A stretch of 5,289 nt of DNA, taken from positions 1 to 5,289 of the forward strand of contig JACPDC010000315.1 of assembly GCA_016184235.1 (NCBI GenBank), given 5' to 3'. Position numbers and translations under genes: made by a program. The notes under the pieces are model-generated. The model did not search any database and was not told where the DNA came from. It worked only from the letters and a program-made list of their open reading frames with translations. Below are positions 1 through 5,289 of the stretch, piece by piece (position 1 is the stretch's first letter; every line of letters starts with the position of its first letter). This stretch comes from Deltaproteobacteria bacterium (GTDB taxonomy: Bacteria; Desulfobacterota; Binatia; UBA9968).

Positions 1-1118
1 TCCCGTCTGAGATAGCGTCGCACCCGCTCCGGCGGGTATTCCGTCGAGGTCGGCCGGATCGCCTCGTGGGCGTCCTGAGCCGCCTTCTTGGAGCGGTAGA
101 TCACGGGCTTCTCCGGGAGGTAGTCTTTGCCGAATTGCCGGTGAATGTACTGGCGAACCTCCTGCACCGCCTCCCCGGAAATCCGCGTCGAATCGGTGCG
201 CATATAGGTGATGAGGCCGACCGAGCCTTCGGGGCCCAGATCCACCCCTTCGTAAAGCCGCTGGGCGATCTGCATGGTGCGCTGCGGCTGGAAGCCCAAT
301 TTTCTCGCCGCTTCCTGCTGAAGCTTGCTGGTGACGAAAGGCGGCGTGGCAAAGCGGCGCCGCTCCTTTTTTTCCACCTGGCCGACGGCCCAGGGCAGCC
401 CCTCCAGCGATCCCATGATTTTTCGCACCGACGTCTCGTCCCCGATGCGGAATTTTTTGTTGTCGATCTTTTCGCCCTGCCACTGCGCCAGCCGAGCCTC
501 GAAGGAAGGCTCCACCCTCCCCTCGAGCGACGCCGTCAGGGACCAGTACTCCTGAGGCACGAAGGCGCGGATCTCCCGCTCGCGCTCGCACACCAGGCGC
601 ACCGCCACCGACTGCACTCTCCCGGCGCTCAGTCCCCGGCGCACCTTTTTCCACAGGATCGGGCTGATCTGATAGCCCACCAGGCGGTCCAGGATCCGGC
701 GCGCGATCTGCGCCTCGAATTTATTCCGATCGAGCTGCTGCGGGTGAGCGATCGCTTCCCGAACCGCTTTCTGGGTGATCTCATTGATCAGGACGCGGTG
801 AAATTTTTTGTGATCCTTGCCGATCTGATCCGCGATGTGCCAGGCGATCGCCTCTCCCTCCCGATCCGGGTCCGAGGCGAGGTAGATATGCTCCTTGCCC
901 TTGGCCGCGCGCTTGAGGTCGTCAATGACTTTTTTCTTGCCCTGGATGACGTGAAAATCCGGGGCGAACCCTTTTTTGATGTCCACGCCGAGCTTGCTCT
1001 TGGGCAGATCGACGATGTGGCCCACCGAGGCCTTCACCTGAAAGTCGCGTCCCAGATATTTCTCCAGCGTCTTGGCCTTGGCCGGAGACTCCACGATGAC
1101 TAGATTTTTTGCCGCCAT
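1..1118 (-). CDS. topA: DNA topoisomerase I (type IA), N-terminal 372 residues, 3' end beyond window
   Basis: TopA relaxes negative supercoils by cutting one DNA strand through a 5'-phosphotyrosine link and passing the other strand. Reading from the ATG at 1118-1116, the frame is open to the window edge, giving 372 codons plus two bases. The Toprim domain comes first: E10 in VIVESPAKAKT, and D83, D85 and E87 in DPDREGEAIAWH are the metal-binding acidic residues. Then come FEAQIARRILDRLVGY (134-149), LSAGRVQSVAVRLV (163-176), PFVTSKLQQEA (260-270), the catalytic tyrosine Y305 in ITYMRTDSTRIS, and HEAIRPT (351-357). All are hallmarks of the bacterial enzyme. The family is usually 700-900 residues, so the rest of the core and any C-terminal zinc fingers lie outside. 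It is the last gene here, 74 bp after dprA. The start matches the family (short N-terminus before the Toprim strand), but there is no clear Shine-Dalgarno sequence in front of it, only repeat-derived sequence. Identity is certain. Confidence 0.98.
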   Translation of the reverse strand, partial: MAAKNLVIVESPAKAKTLEKYLGRDFQVKASVGHIVDLPKSKLGVDIKKGFAPDFHVIQGKKKVIDDLKRAAKGKEHIYLASDPDREGEAIAWHIADQIGKDHKKFHRVLINEITQKAVREAIAHPQQLDRNKFEAQIARRILDRLVGYQISPILWKKVRRGLSAGRVQSVAVRLVCEREREIRAFVPQEYWSLTASLEGRVEPSFEARLAQWQGEKIDNKKFRIGDETSVRKIMGSLEGLPWAVGQVEKKERRRFATPPFVTSKLQQEAARKLGFQPQRTMQIAQRLYEGVDLGPEGSVGLITYMRTDSTRISGEAVQEVRQYIHRQFGKDYLPEKPVIYRSKKAAQDAHEAIRPTSTEYPPERVRRYLRR

Positions 1119-1192
1119 GTTTTCGATTTCAGATCTCAGATTTCAGATCTCAGATAATTTGAGATCTGAGATTTGCTATTTGAGATGCTAGG
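1119..1192. repeat. dprA-topA intergenic repeat cluster (tandem and inverted AGATCT-containing units)
   Basis: Seen directly: the 14-mer TTTCAGATCTCAGA occurs twice head to tail at 1127-1140 and 1141-1154. The 10-mer TCAGATCTCA at 1143-1152 is the exact reverse complement of TGAGATCTGA at 1160-1169, separated by 7 nt. The same arm in the first tandem copy (1129-1138) could pair with 1160-1169 instead. The 9-mer ATTTGAGAT also occurs twice, at 1157-1165 and 1178-1186. The stretch is AT-rich against GC-rich neighbours. In the topA mRNA it forms the leader up to about 9 nt before the ATG. No U-run follows the hairpin in either direction, so it does not look like an intrinsic terminator. Its function is unknown; it may be a dispersed intergenic repeat. 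Confidence 0.85.
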
Positions 1193-2350
1193 TTACCTCC
1201 CCGTTATGAATCTCTTTCCCGGGAGCTGTTTCAAGAGCCCTCTCATCTCCAAATCCAAAAGGATCTCCGAGACCCTGGCCGCCGCGAGCCCGCTGGCCTC
1301 GATGACCTCGTCGATCTGCAGCGCCCGTTCCGCGATCAAGCCGAAAACCCTTTTCGCCTCCGTCCCCACGTCCGAAGGCAGGGCAAGCGGCGCCTTTTCG
1401 CGGGCAGAGCCCGCGCGCTCCAGCAGCTGCGGGGCGATTTCTTCAACGACGTCTTTCACTCCCTCGACCAGCTTGGCCCCCTGACGGATCAGCCGATGGG
1501 TGCCGCGGCTGCGGCTCGCCCCCGCTTCTCCGGGCACGGCAAAGACCTCTCGCCCCTGCTCGAGGGCCAGCCCGGCGGTGATGAGAGAGCCGCTCTTCTC
1601 GGTCGCCTCGACGACCACGACTCCGAGAGCGAGACCGCTGATCAGACGGTTGCGCCCGGGAAAATTGAACGAGAACGGAGGCGTCCCTATCGGCAATTCT
1701 GAAACGATCGCCCCGTTCCGACAAATATTCTCATACAGTCTTTCGTGCTCGGGCGGATATACCACATCGACGCCGCAGCCCAAAACCGCCAAGGTTCGCC
1801 CGCCGGCCGCCAAGGCCGCCTCGTGGGCCGCCCCATCTATCCCTCGGGCCATCCCGCTGATGATGGTAAACCCCAACGAGGCCAAGCCCCGGCCGAGCTC
1901 CTGGGTGATCCTGATCCCATAATCGCTGGCGCTGCGCGAGCCCACTATCGCCACGGCCTTCGAGTCCTCTTCGCGCATCTCCCCTCTGACGTAGAGCACA
2001 GGAGGAGGATCCGCGATCGTCCTCAGACGCGCGGGATAATCGGATGCCCCGAAGGGGACGAGCCGCGCTCCCGTCGCCAGGGCGCGCTTCAGCTCTTTTC
2101 TCACCTCCGCCCAGTCCGAGAAACTCGCGAGCCCATGCGCCGCGTCTCGATCCAGACCCGGGACCTCCGCCAGTTCGCCAGGAGACGCGGAAAAGGCCTT
2201 GGTCGGGTCGCCGAAATGCTCGGCCAGCCTCTTAAAGCTCGCGCACCCCAGCCCTTTGACCCGCGCGAGCGCGAGCCAACCCAGCCCTGTTTCTTTATCT
2301 CTCGTGGACAAAGAATACCCCCCGTCCGGGATCAACCGTGCCTCAATCAT
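1193..2350 (-). CDS. dprA: DNA processing protein DprA (Smf), RecA loader in natural transformation
   Basis: DprA binds single-stranded DNA taken up by the cell and loads RecA on it; it is widespread even in species not known to transform. The 385-residue product has the usual three-part plan: a helix-hairpin-helix/SAM-like N-terminal region (about 22-75), a Rossmann-like DprA fold (about 95-305), and a C-terminal winged-helix DML1-like domain (about 330-380). Diagnostic motifs in order are VAIVGSRSAS (133-142), SGMARGID (165-172), GCGVDVVYP (191-199), FPGRNRLISGL (230-240), EKSGSLITA (251-259) and VFAVPG (269-274). The length is normal for the family and no core motif is broken. The ATG at 2350 lacks an obvious Shine-Dalgarno sequence. 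A TTG at codon 14 (2311-2309), 6 nt after a GGGGGG run, is an alternative start that would still keep the whole HhH domain. The gene ends GGGAGGTAA, 74 bp before topA. Confidence 0.97.
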   Translation of the reverse strand: MIEARLIPDGGYSLSTRDKETGLGWLALARVKGLGCASFKRLAEHFGDPTKAFSASPGELAEVPGLDRDAAHGLASFSDWAEVRKELKRALATGARLVPFGASDYPARLRTIADPPPVLYVRGEMREEDSKAVAIVGSRSASDYGIRITQELGRGLASLGFTIISGMARGIDGAAHEAALAAGGRTLAVLGCGVDVVYPPEHERLYENICRNGAIVSELPIGTPPFSFNFPGRNRLISGLALGVVVVEATEKSGSLITAGLALEQGREVFAVPGEAGASRSRGTHRLIRQGAKLVEGVKDVVEEIAPQLLERAGSAREKAPLALPSDVGTEAKRVFGLIAERALQIDEVIEASGLAAARVSEILLDLEMRGLLKQLPGKRFITGR

Positions 2351-2384
2351 AACTGCTTATCGCTTGTCAAGCAGAGATACTCAA
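2346..2384 (-). promoter_or_regulatory. possible weak promoter for dprA-topA
   Basis: Two weak sigma70-like candidates are visible upstream of dprA on the minus strand. One is TTGAGT (2384-2379), a 17-nt spacer and GATAAG (2361-2356), each box matching four of six consensus bases; it would start transcription close to the annotated ATG. The other is a perfect TTGACA (2370-2365) with TATGAT (2351-2346), but the spacer is only 13 nt, too short for a normal sigma70 promoter, and it overlaps the ATG. Neither is strong, and the gene could also be read through from ogt. Confidence 0.2.
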
Positions 2385-2471
2385 CCCTGAGGTCATTCAG
2401 AAGGATAGGCTGTAATGATATTCTAAAATCGAGCAAAATTCCAGAGTCCTGCGACACCCTTGCCGGCGGCA
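2351..2471. other. ogt-dprA intergenic gap, no gene
   Basis: This 121-bp gap is more AT-rich than the flanking genes and is the only break longer than about 75 bp in the window, so it is the likeliest place for a separate dprA-topA promoter. I see no convincing terminator after ogt: no hairpin is followed by a T-run on the minus strand. No open reading frame of note or RNA gene is visible. A TAGAAT box (2425-2420, minus) resembles a -10 element but has no matching -35 element. Confidence 0.5.
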
Positions 2472-2975
2472 TCAACCGGGCCGCTTTCGCGGCGCAGTTG
2501 CCGGCCCGGCCTTTTCCAGTTCCAACAGCCTCTTTTTCCAGCCCAGGCCGAGGGCATACCCTCCAAGGCTGCCGTCGCTCCGCACCACGCGATGACAGGG
2601 AATGATGATCGGGACGGGATTTCTCGCCAGGGCGTTGCCCACCGCTCTCATCGCCTTCGGCTTTCGCAACTCTTCGGCCACCCAGCGATAGCTCCGCACC
2701 TCTCCGTAAGGAATTTGCGCGGTGATCCTCAAGACAGCCCGCGTGAAACGAGGAAGGCCGGCAATATCGCACGGCGTGGAAAACGAGCGCGACTGTCCGG
2801 CAAAGTAAGCCGCCAGTTCTCTCCGCGCCGCCGCCGCCCAGCGCCGCCCGCGGGCGCCGCCCTCTTTCTCGGAAGCACCGCTTCCGTCTCTTCTTCTTTT
2901 CCTGCCGAACCCAAGCTCCGTGATCCCGTTATCCGAAGCGCCGACGAACAATCTGGGCGCTATTCTCCCCTTCAT
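2472..2975 (-). CDS. ogt: methylated-DNA--[protein]-cysteine S-methyltransferase (Ogt/MGMT family)
   Basis: This suicide repair enzyme transfers an alkyl group from O6-alkylguanine (or O4-alkylthymine) in DNA to its own cysteine. The 167-residue product has the active-site loop IIIPCHRVV with the acceptor C127. Before it comes the helix-turn-helix PYGEVRSYRWVAEEL (89-103) and AMRAVGNAL (108-116), whose R110 sits at the family's arginine-finger position. After it comes GGYALGLGWKKRLLELE (138-154), the usual C-terminal signature. The N-terminal half (1-65) is the poorly conserved Ogt-type domain and is rich in Arg and Gly at 24-55. There is no Ada-type regulatory domain. I chose the ATG at 2975 because GGGAGGG (2991-2985) lies 9 nt upstream and the gene then begins 4 nt after the der stop. 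A longer GTG reading from 3041 would add 22 residues encoded by palindromic repeat DNA and overlap der. The coupling to der suggests co-expression with the GTPases rather than an alkylation-induced ada-type regulon; that is inference. Confidence 0.95.
   Translation of the reverse strand: MKGRIAPRLFVGASDNGITELGFGRKRRRDGSGASEKEGGARGRRWAAAARRELAAYFAGQSRSFSTPCDIAGLPRFTRAVLRITAQIPYGEVRSYRWVAEELRKPKAMRAVGNALARNPVPIIIPCHRVVRSDGSLGGYALGLGWKKRLLELEKAGPATAPRKRPG
2476..2509. repeat. GC-rich inverted repeat at the 3' end of ogt
   Basis: Arms CCGGGCC (2476-2482) and GGCCCGG (2503-2509) are perfect reverse complements. Overlapping the left arm, GCCGC (2480-2484) and GCGGC (2489-2493) form a 5-bp stem; in the ogt mRNA its loop is GAAA, a stable GNRA tetraloop. 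The two structures are alternatives. The structure lies in the last codons of ogt and no U-run follows, so it is not a standard terminator; it could protect the mRNA 3' end or be a by-product of GC-rich Arg/Pro/Ala codons. Confidence 0.5.
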
Positions 2976-2979
2976 TGCT

Positions 2980-4476
2980 TTATACCCTCCCTCTTCGTGT
3001 TCGTGCCCGTCGTTCGATAGACTCACGACCCCGAGCGTCACCGAGGGGTGGCTCGTGATCGTCCCTTTGACCCTTAACCCTTTTAACCCTTGAACCCCTT
3101 TTTTGCTCGTCCCGGCGCGCGCGCAACATCAGCCGGATGGGAGAGTTCTCCAGGCCCAACGTCTCGCGCAAATGGTGGATGAGATAGCGCTGGTAATCCG
3201 GCGTGAGGCCCTTGGGGAAATTGACGAAGAGCGTGAAGGTCGGCGGACGCGAACCGGTCTGGGTGGCATAGAAGAATTTGACCTGCCGCCCCTGCTGCAG
3301 AGCCGGAGCGTGCGCCTGGAACAGGCGGCGCAGCGCCTGGTTCAGTTTCGAGGTCTGGATCCGGGATTGGTAAGCGCGGGCCACGCGCTCGACGGCCTCC
3401 ATCATCCGCCCGAGGCCATGGCCGGTACGCGCCGAGATGAATACCAACGGCGCAAAATCGATGAAGGAGAGCTTCCGGTAGACCCGCTCGATGTAGGATT
3501 TTACCTTCCGGTGCTCTTGCGGCGTGAGATCCCATTTGTTCACCGCCAGAACCACTCCCTTGCCGCGCTGGCAGGCGTAGGCCAGGATCTGGGCATCCTG
3601 ATCCGTCACCCCCTCGACGGCATCGAGCAGGTGGATAATCATGTCCGCGCGCTCCACCGAGCCGAGCGAGCGGACCACGCTGTAGCGCTCGATCCGATCT
3701 ACGATCCTCGCCTTGCGGCGGATTCCGGCCGTATCCACTAATAGGTACTCGGTCCCTCGCCAGAGCAGCAGACTATCCACCGAGTCCCGGGTCGTCCCGG
3801 GAAGGGAATCGACCACCGAGCGCTCGTAGCCGAGAAGGCGGTTCACCAGAGTGGACTTCCCCACGTTGGGCTTTCCTATCACGGCCAGGGACATCGGGCC
3901 AACGCTGGAGTCTTCGTCTTCCGGAGCCGCTTCTCCGGATGGCGCCGGAAAGGAGTCCACGATCCGATCCATCAGCTCCGAAAGCCCGAGACCGTGCTCC
4001 GCCGAGAGCGCAAAGAGCTCCTGCAAACCCAGGGCATAAAATTCGTAGAGCCGGCTCTCTCTAGTCTGCGTGTCGATCTTGTTGACCGCGAAGAAGACCG
4101 GCTTCGGGACGGGCCTGAGGAGCCCGACCGCATCCCGATCGAGCGGATTCAAGCCGGCCTTTCCATCAAACAGATAGAGAATGACGTCCGCCTCTTCGAT
4201 CGCGAGCCGGCTCTGCTGCTGAATATGCCTCTTGAGCTCCGTCTCCGGGTCGGGCTCGAAGCCGCCCGTATCGATCAGAAGAAAGCGCCTCCCATACCAC
4301 TCGGCCTCCCCGTAATTGCGATCGCGGGTGACTCCCGGCAGATCATCGACGATGGCCTTTCGCCTTCCTGCCAGCCGGTTGAACAGGGTCGACTTGCCGG
4401 CGTTGGGACGGCCGACGACCGCCAGAACAGGCAGGCGGCGGGGCCGCGGGCTCTCCACCTGAACCATCTCCTCCAT
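2980..4476 (-). CDS. der: ribosome-associated double-GTPase Der (EngA), with a repeat-encoded C-terminal tail
   Basis: Der has two GTPase domains in tandem and a KH-like domain and is needed for 50S subunit maturation. In the 498-residue product, G domain 1 shows GRPNAGKST (22-30), T50, DTGG (69-72), NKID (132-135) and SAEHG (158-162). An acidic linker (about 180-192) follows. G domain 2 shows GKPNVGKST (201-209), T229, DTAG (248-251), NKWD (313-316) and SARTG (348-352). The KH-like domain spans about 358-455 and ends PIRLMLRARR, where many homologues stop or add a short basic tail. Residues 462-498 are an Arg-rich extension encoded by repeat DNA. The first P-loop has Ala where Val is usual (PNAGKS), a mild change. 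The ATG at 4476 directly follows the era stop. ATG at codon 4 and GTG at codon 7 are also possible starts, the latter with GGAGGAG 9 nt upstream. Identity is certain; the exact start and the value of the tail are not. Confidence 0.97.
   Translation of the reverse strand: MEEMVQVESPRPRRLPVLAVVGRPNAGKSTLFNRLAGRRKAIVDDLPGVTRDRNYGEAEWYGRRFLLIDTGGFEPDPETELKRHIQQQSRLAIEEADVILYLFDGKAGLNPLDRDAVGLLRPVPKPVFFAVNKIDTQTRESRLYEFYALGLQELFALSAEHGLGLSELMDRIVDSFPAPSGEAAPEDEDSSVGPMSLAVIGKPNVGKSTLVNRLLGYERSVVDSLPGTTRDSVDSLLLWRGTEYLLVDTAGIRRKARIVDRIERYSVVRSLGSVERADMIIHLLDAVEGVTDQDAQILAYACQRGKGVVLAVNKWDLTPQEHRKVKSYIERVYRKLSFIDFAPLVFISARTGHGLGRMMEAVERVARAYQSRIQTSKLNQALRRLFQAHAPALQQGRQVKFFYATQTGSRPPTFTLFVNFPKGLTPDYQRYLIHHLRETLGLENSPIRLMLRARRDEQKRGSRVKRVKGQRDDHEPPLGDARGRESIERRARTRRGRV
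2985..2991 (-). promoter_or_regulatory. ribosome binding site deciding the ogt start
   Basis: GGGAGGG on the minus strand lies 9 nt before the ATG at 2975 and overlaps the last codons of der. It is the best-placed Shine-Dalgarno sequence in the window. It supports the 167-residue form of Ogt and translational coupling with der. Confidence 0.7.
3009..3058. repeat. pair of imperfect palindromes inside the 3' end of der
   Basis: On the plus strand GTCGT (3009-3013) pairs with ACGAC (3025-3029) around an 11-nt loop. Next to it TCACGACCCC (3023-3032) pairs with GGGG (3045-3048) and TCGTGA (3053-3058), with a 4-nt bulge between those two blocks. The two dyads share bases, so they are alternative folds. 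The wording resembles the short palindromes (of the type CCTGAGCNTGTCGAAGG) scattered between genes in many environmental bacterial genomes. That resemblance is from memory and needs a genome-wide count. Confidence 0.55.
3063..3104. repeat. degenerate CCCTTNAA tandem repeat inside the 3' end of der
   Basis: On the plus strand CCC-initiated units of 7 to 9 bp begin at 3063 (CCCTTTGA), 3071 (CCCTTAA), 3078 (CCCTTTTAA) and 3087 (CCCTTGAA), ending in a run of C then T at 3095-3104. On the coding strand this reads as GGGTTAA-like units. In the der frame it encodes the start of the basic tail (Ser-Arg-Val-Lys-Arg-Val-Lys-Gly). A shifted frame would meet TAA stops, so the array is open only in the frame used. 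Confidence 0.75.
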
Positions 4477-5289
4477 CTACAGACCCAGCTCCGTCAGCGC
4501 GTGAGGATCCTGGGTCCATCCCCTGTGGACTTTGATAAAGAGCTCCAGGAAGATCTTGCAGCCGAGCAGCGACTCCAATTCCTCTCTGGCCTGCCGGCCG
4601 ATCTCTTTGAGCATCGCCCCTTTTTTGCCGATGAGAATCGGCCTGTGAGACTCTCTTTCGACGCGGATCGTGGCGCTGATGACGATCAGGTTCTTTTCCT
4701 CCTTCTCCACGAACTCCTCGACGGTTACCGCCGTCCCGTAGGGAATCTCCTCCCGGGTCAGAAGGAAAATCTTCTCGCGGATGATCTCGGCGGCGACAAA
4801 GCGCTCCGTCTGATCGGTCACTTCCCCCTCGGAATAATAACGCGGACCCTCCGGCAGAAGCCTCTCGACCCGCTCGAGAACCAGCGCTATGTTCTCGCCT
4901 TTCAGGGCGCTCACCGGAATGATCTCCCTCTCGGGCAGCAGCGTGGAACAGCGCTGCATCAGCGGGAGCAGCTTGCCCTTGGAGATCAGGTCCATTTTGT
5001 TGAGCAGGATAAGCGTCGCCGCCCGGGAATCTCCCAGCGCGCCCGCGATATCTTCGTCTTCCGTCCTGAGCCCCTCGCGCGCATCGACCAGCCAGAGAAC
5101 CCCGTCGACCTCTTGCAGGGTTCTCAGGGCGACGTCGACCATGCGCCGGTTGATGAGCGAATGGGCCCGATGGATTCCCGGAGTGTCCAAGAAAATAATC
5201 TGCGAGGCCGTCGTCGTTTTGATTCCGGTGATGCGATTGCGCGTGGTCTGCGGCTTGGGACTGACGATCGCGACCTTCTCCCCCAGGAG
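4477..5289 (-). CDS. era: GTPase Era, 5' end beyond window
   Basis: Era binds the 3' end of 16S rRNA and acts in 30S subunit assembly. The frame is open from the right edge and gives 270 residues before the TAG at 4479-4477. Family length is about 300, so only some 25-30 residues, including the first P-loop (G1), are missing off the edge. Visible, numbered from the first residue in the window: LGEKVAIVSPKPQTTRNRITG (2-22, covering switch I), DTPG (35-38), NKMD (97-100), SALKG (127-131) and the C-terminal type II KH domain with GKKG (221-224) in ILIGKKGAMLKEIG. The ending WTQDPHALTELGL is typical. A TTG at 5190 lies inside the DTPG region and is not the true start. The stop abuts the der ATG, so the two GTPases are probably translated from one message. 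Confidence 0.98.
   Translation of the reverse strand, partial: LLGEKVAIVSPKPQTTRNRITGIKTTTASQIIFLDTPGIHRAHSLINRRMVDVALRTLQEVDGVLWLVDAREGLRTEDEDIAGALGDSRAATLILLNKMDLISKGKLLPLMQRCSTLLPEREIIPVSALKGENIALVLERVERLLPEGPRYYSEGEVTDQTERFVAAEIIREKIFLLTREEIPYGTAVTVEEFVEKEEKNLIVISATIRVERESHRPILIGKKGAMLKEIGRQAREELESLLGCKIFLELFIKVHRGWTQDPHALTELGL

Noticed and set aside
66..1103. Plus-strand open frame of 345 codons
   Set aside because: It lies wholly antisense to topA, whose motifs are unmistakable. Its length is a side effect of GC-rich codon use on the other strand, and the product (rich in Leu, Arg, His, Pro) shows no recognisable domain.
2476..2509. Intrinsic terminator at the end of ogt
   Set aside because: The GC-rich hairpin is real on paper, but it lies inside the coding sequence and no U-run follows on the minus strand.
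1745..2605. Plus-strand open frame of 286 codons
   Set aside because: It runs antisense through dprA, the gap and the end of ogt, with no recognisable domain or ribosome binding site. It is a shadow of the minus-strand genes.
2347..2772. Minus-strand open frame of 141 codons overlapping ogt and the gap
   Set aside because: It is out of frame with ogt over most of its length and lacks any recognisable motif; the PCHRV active site of Ogt decides the real frame.
2976..3041. N-terminal extension of Ogt from a GTG at 3041
   Set aside because: The added 22 residues are encoded by the palindromic repeat and overlap der out of frame; the ATG at 2975 has a better ribosome binding site and gives the usual family length.
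3063..3104. CRISPR or telomere-like repeat array
   Set aside because: The 7-9 bp degenerate units have no spacers and sit inside an open der frame; they look like a simple tandem repeat.

Overview
The window is a compact stretch of bacterial chromosome from a GC-rich (about 60% by eye) organism. All five recognisable genes read on the minus strand, so in transcription order from the right edge they are era, der, an Ogt/MGMT-type DNA repair gene, dprA and topA. Era is cut at its 5' end by the right edge and topA at its 3' end by the left edge. Every gene is a single-copy housekeeping type. The order is of the kind seen in deltaproteobacteria-like and Methylomirabilota/Rokubacteria-like genomes, but that placement is a loose inference and not a determination.

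Layout: era (4477-5289) abuts der (2980-4476) with no spacer (TAGATG). Der is followed after 4 nt by ogt (2472-2975), so these three look like one translationally coupled unit for ribosome assembly GTPases plus alkylation repair. A 121-bp gap follows. Next come dprA (1193-2350), a 74-bp gap made mostly of short repeats, and topA (1-1118). No gene-free stretch exceeds 121 bp, and I see no tRNA, rRNA, CRISPR array, insertion sequence or phage gene.

Functionally, Era and Der are GTPases of 30S and 50S subunit maturation. Ogt directly reverses O6-alkylguanine, DprA loads RecA on incoming single-stranded DNA during transformation, and TopA relaxes negative supercoils. They share growth and DNA-maintenance roles rather than one pathway.

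I found no new biological system. The most interesting points are small. The C-terminal 37 residues of Der are encoded by what looks like intergenic repeat DNA: a degenerate CCCTTNAA tandem plus a pair of imperfect palindromes. The dprA-topA gap holds a 14-bp perfect tandem duplication that can pair with an inverted copy just upstream of the topA start, leaving a good Shine-Dalgarno sequence stranded at the dprA stop. Several start codons (der, dprA, topA) lack a well-placed ribosome binding site.
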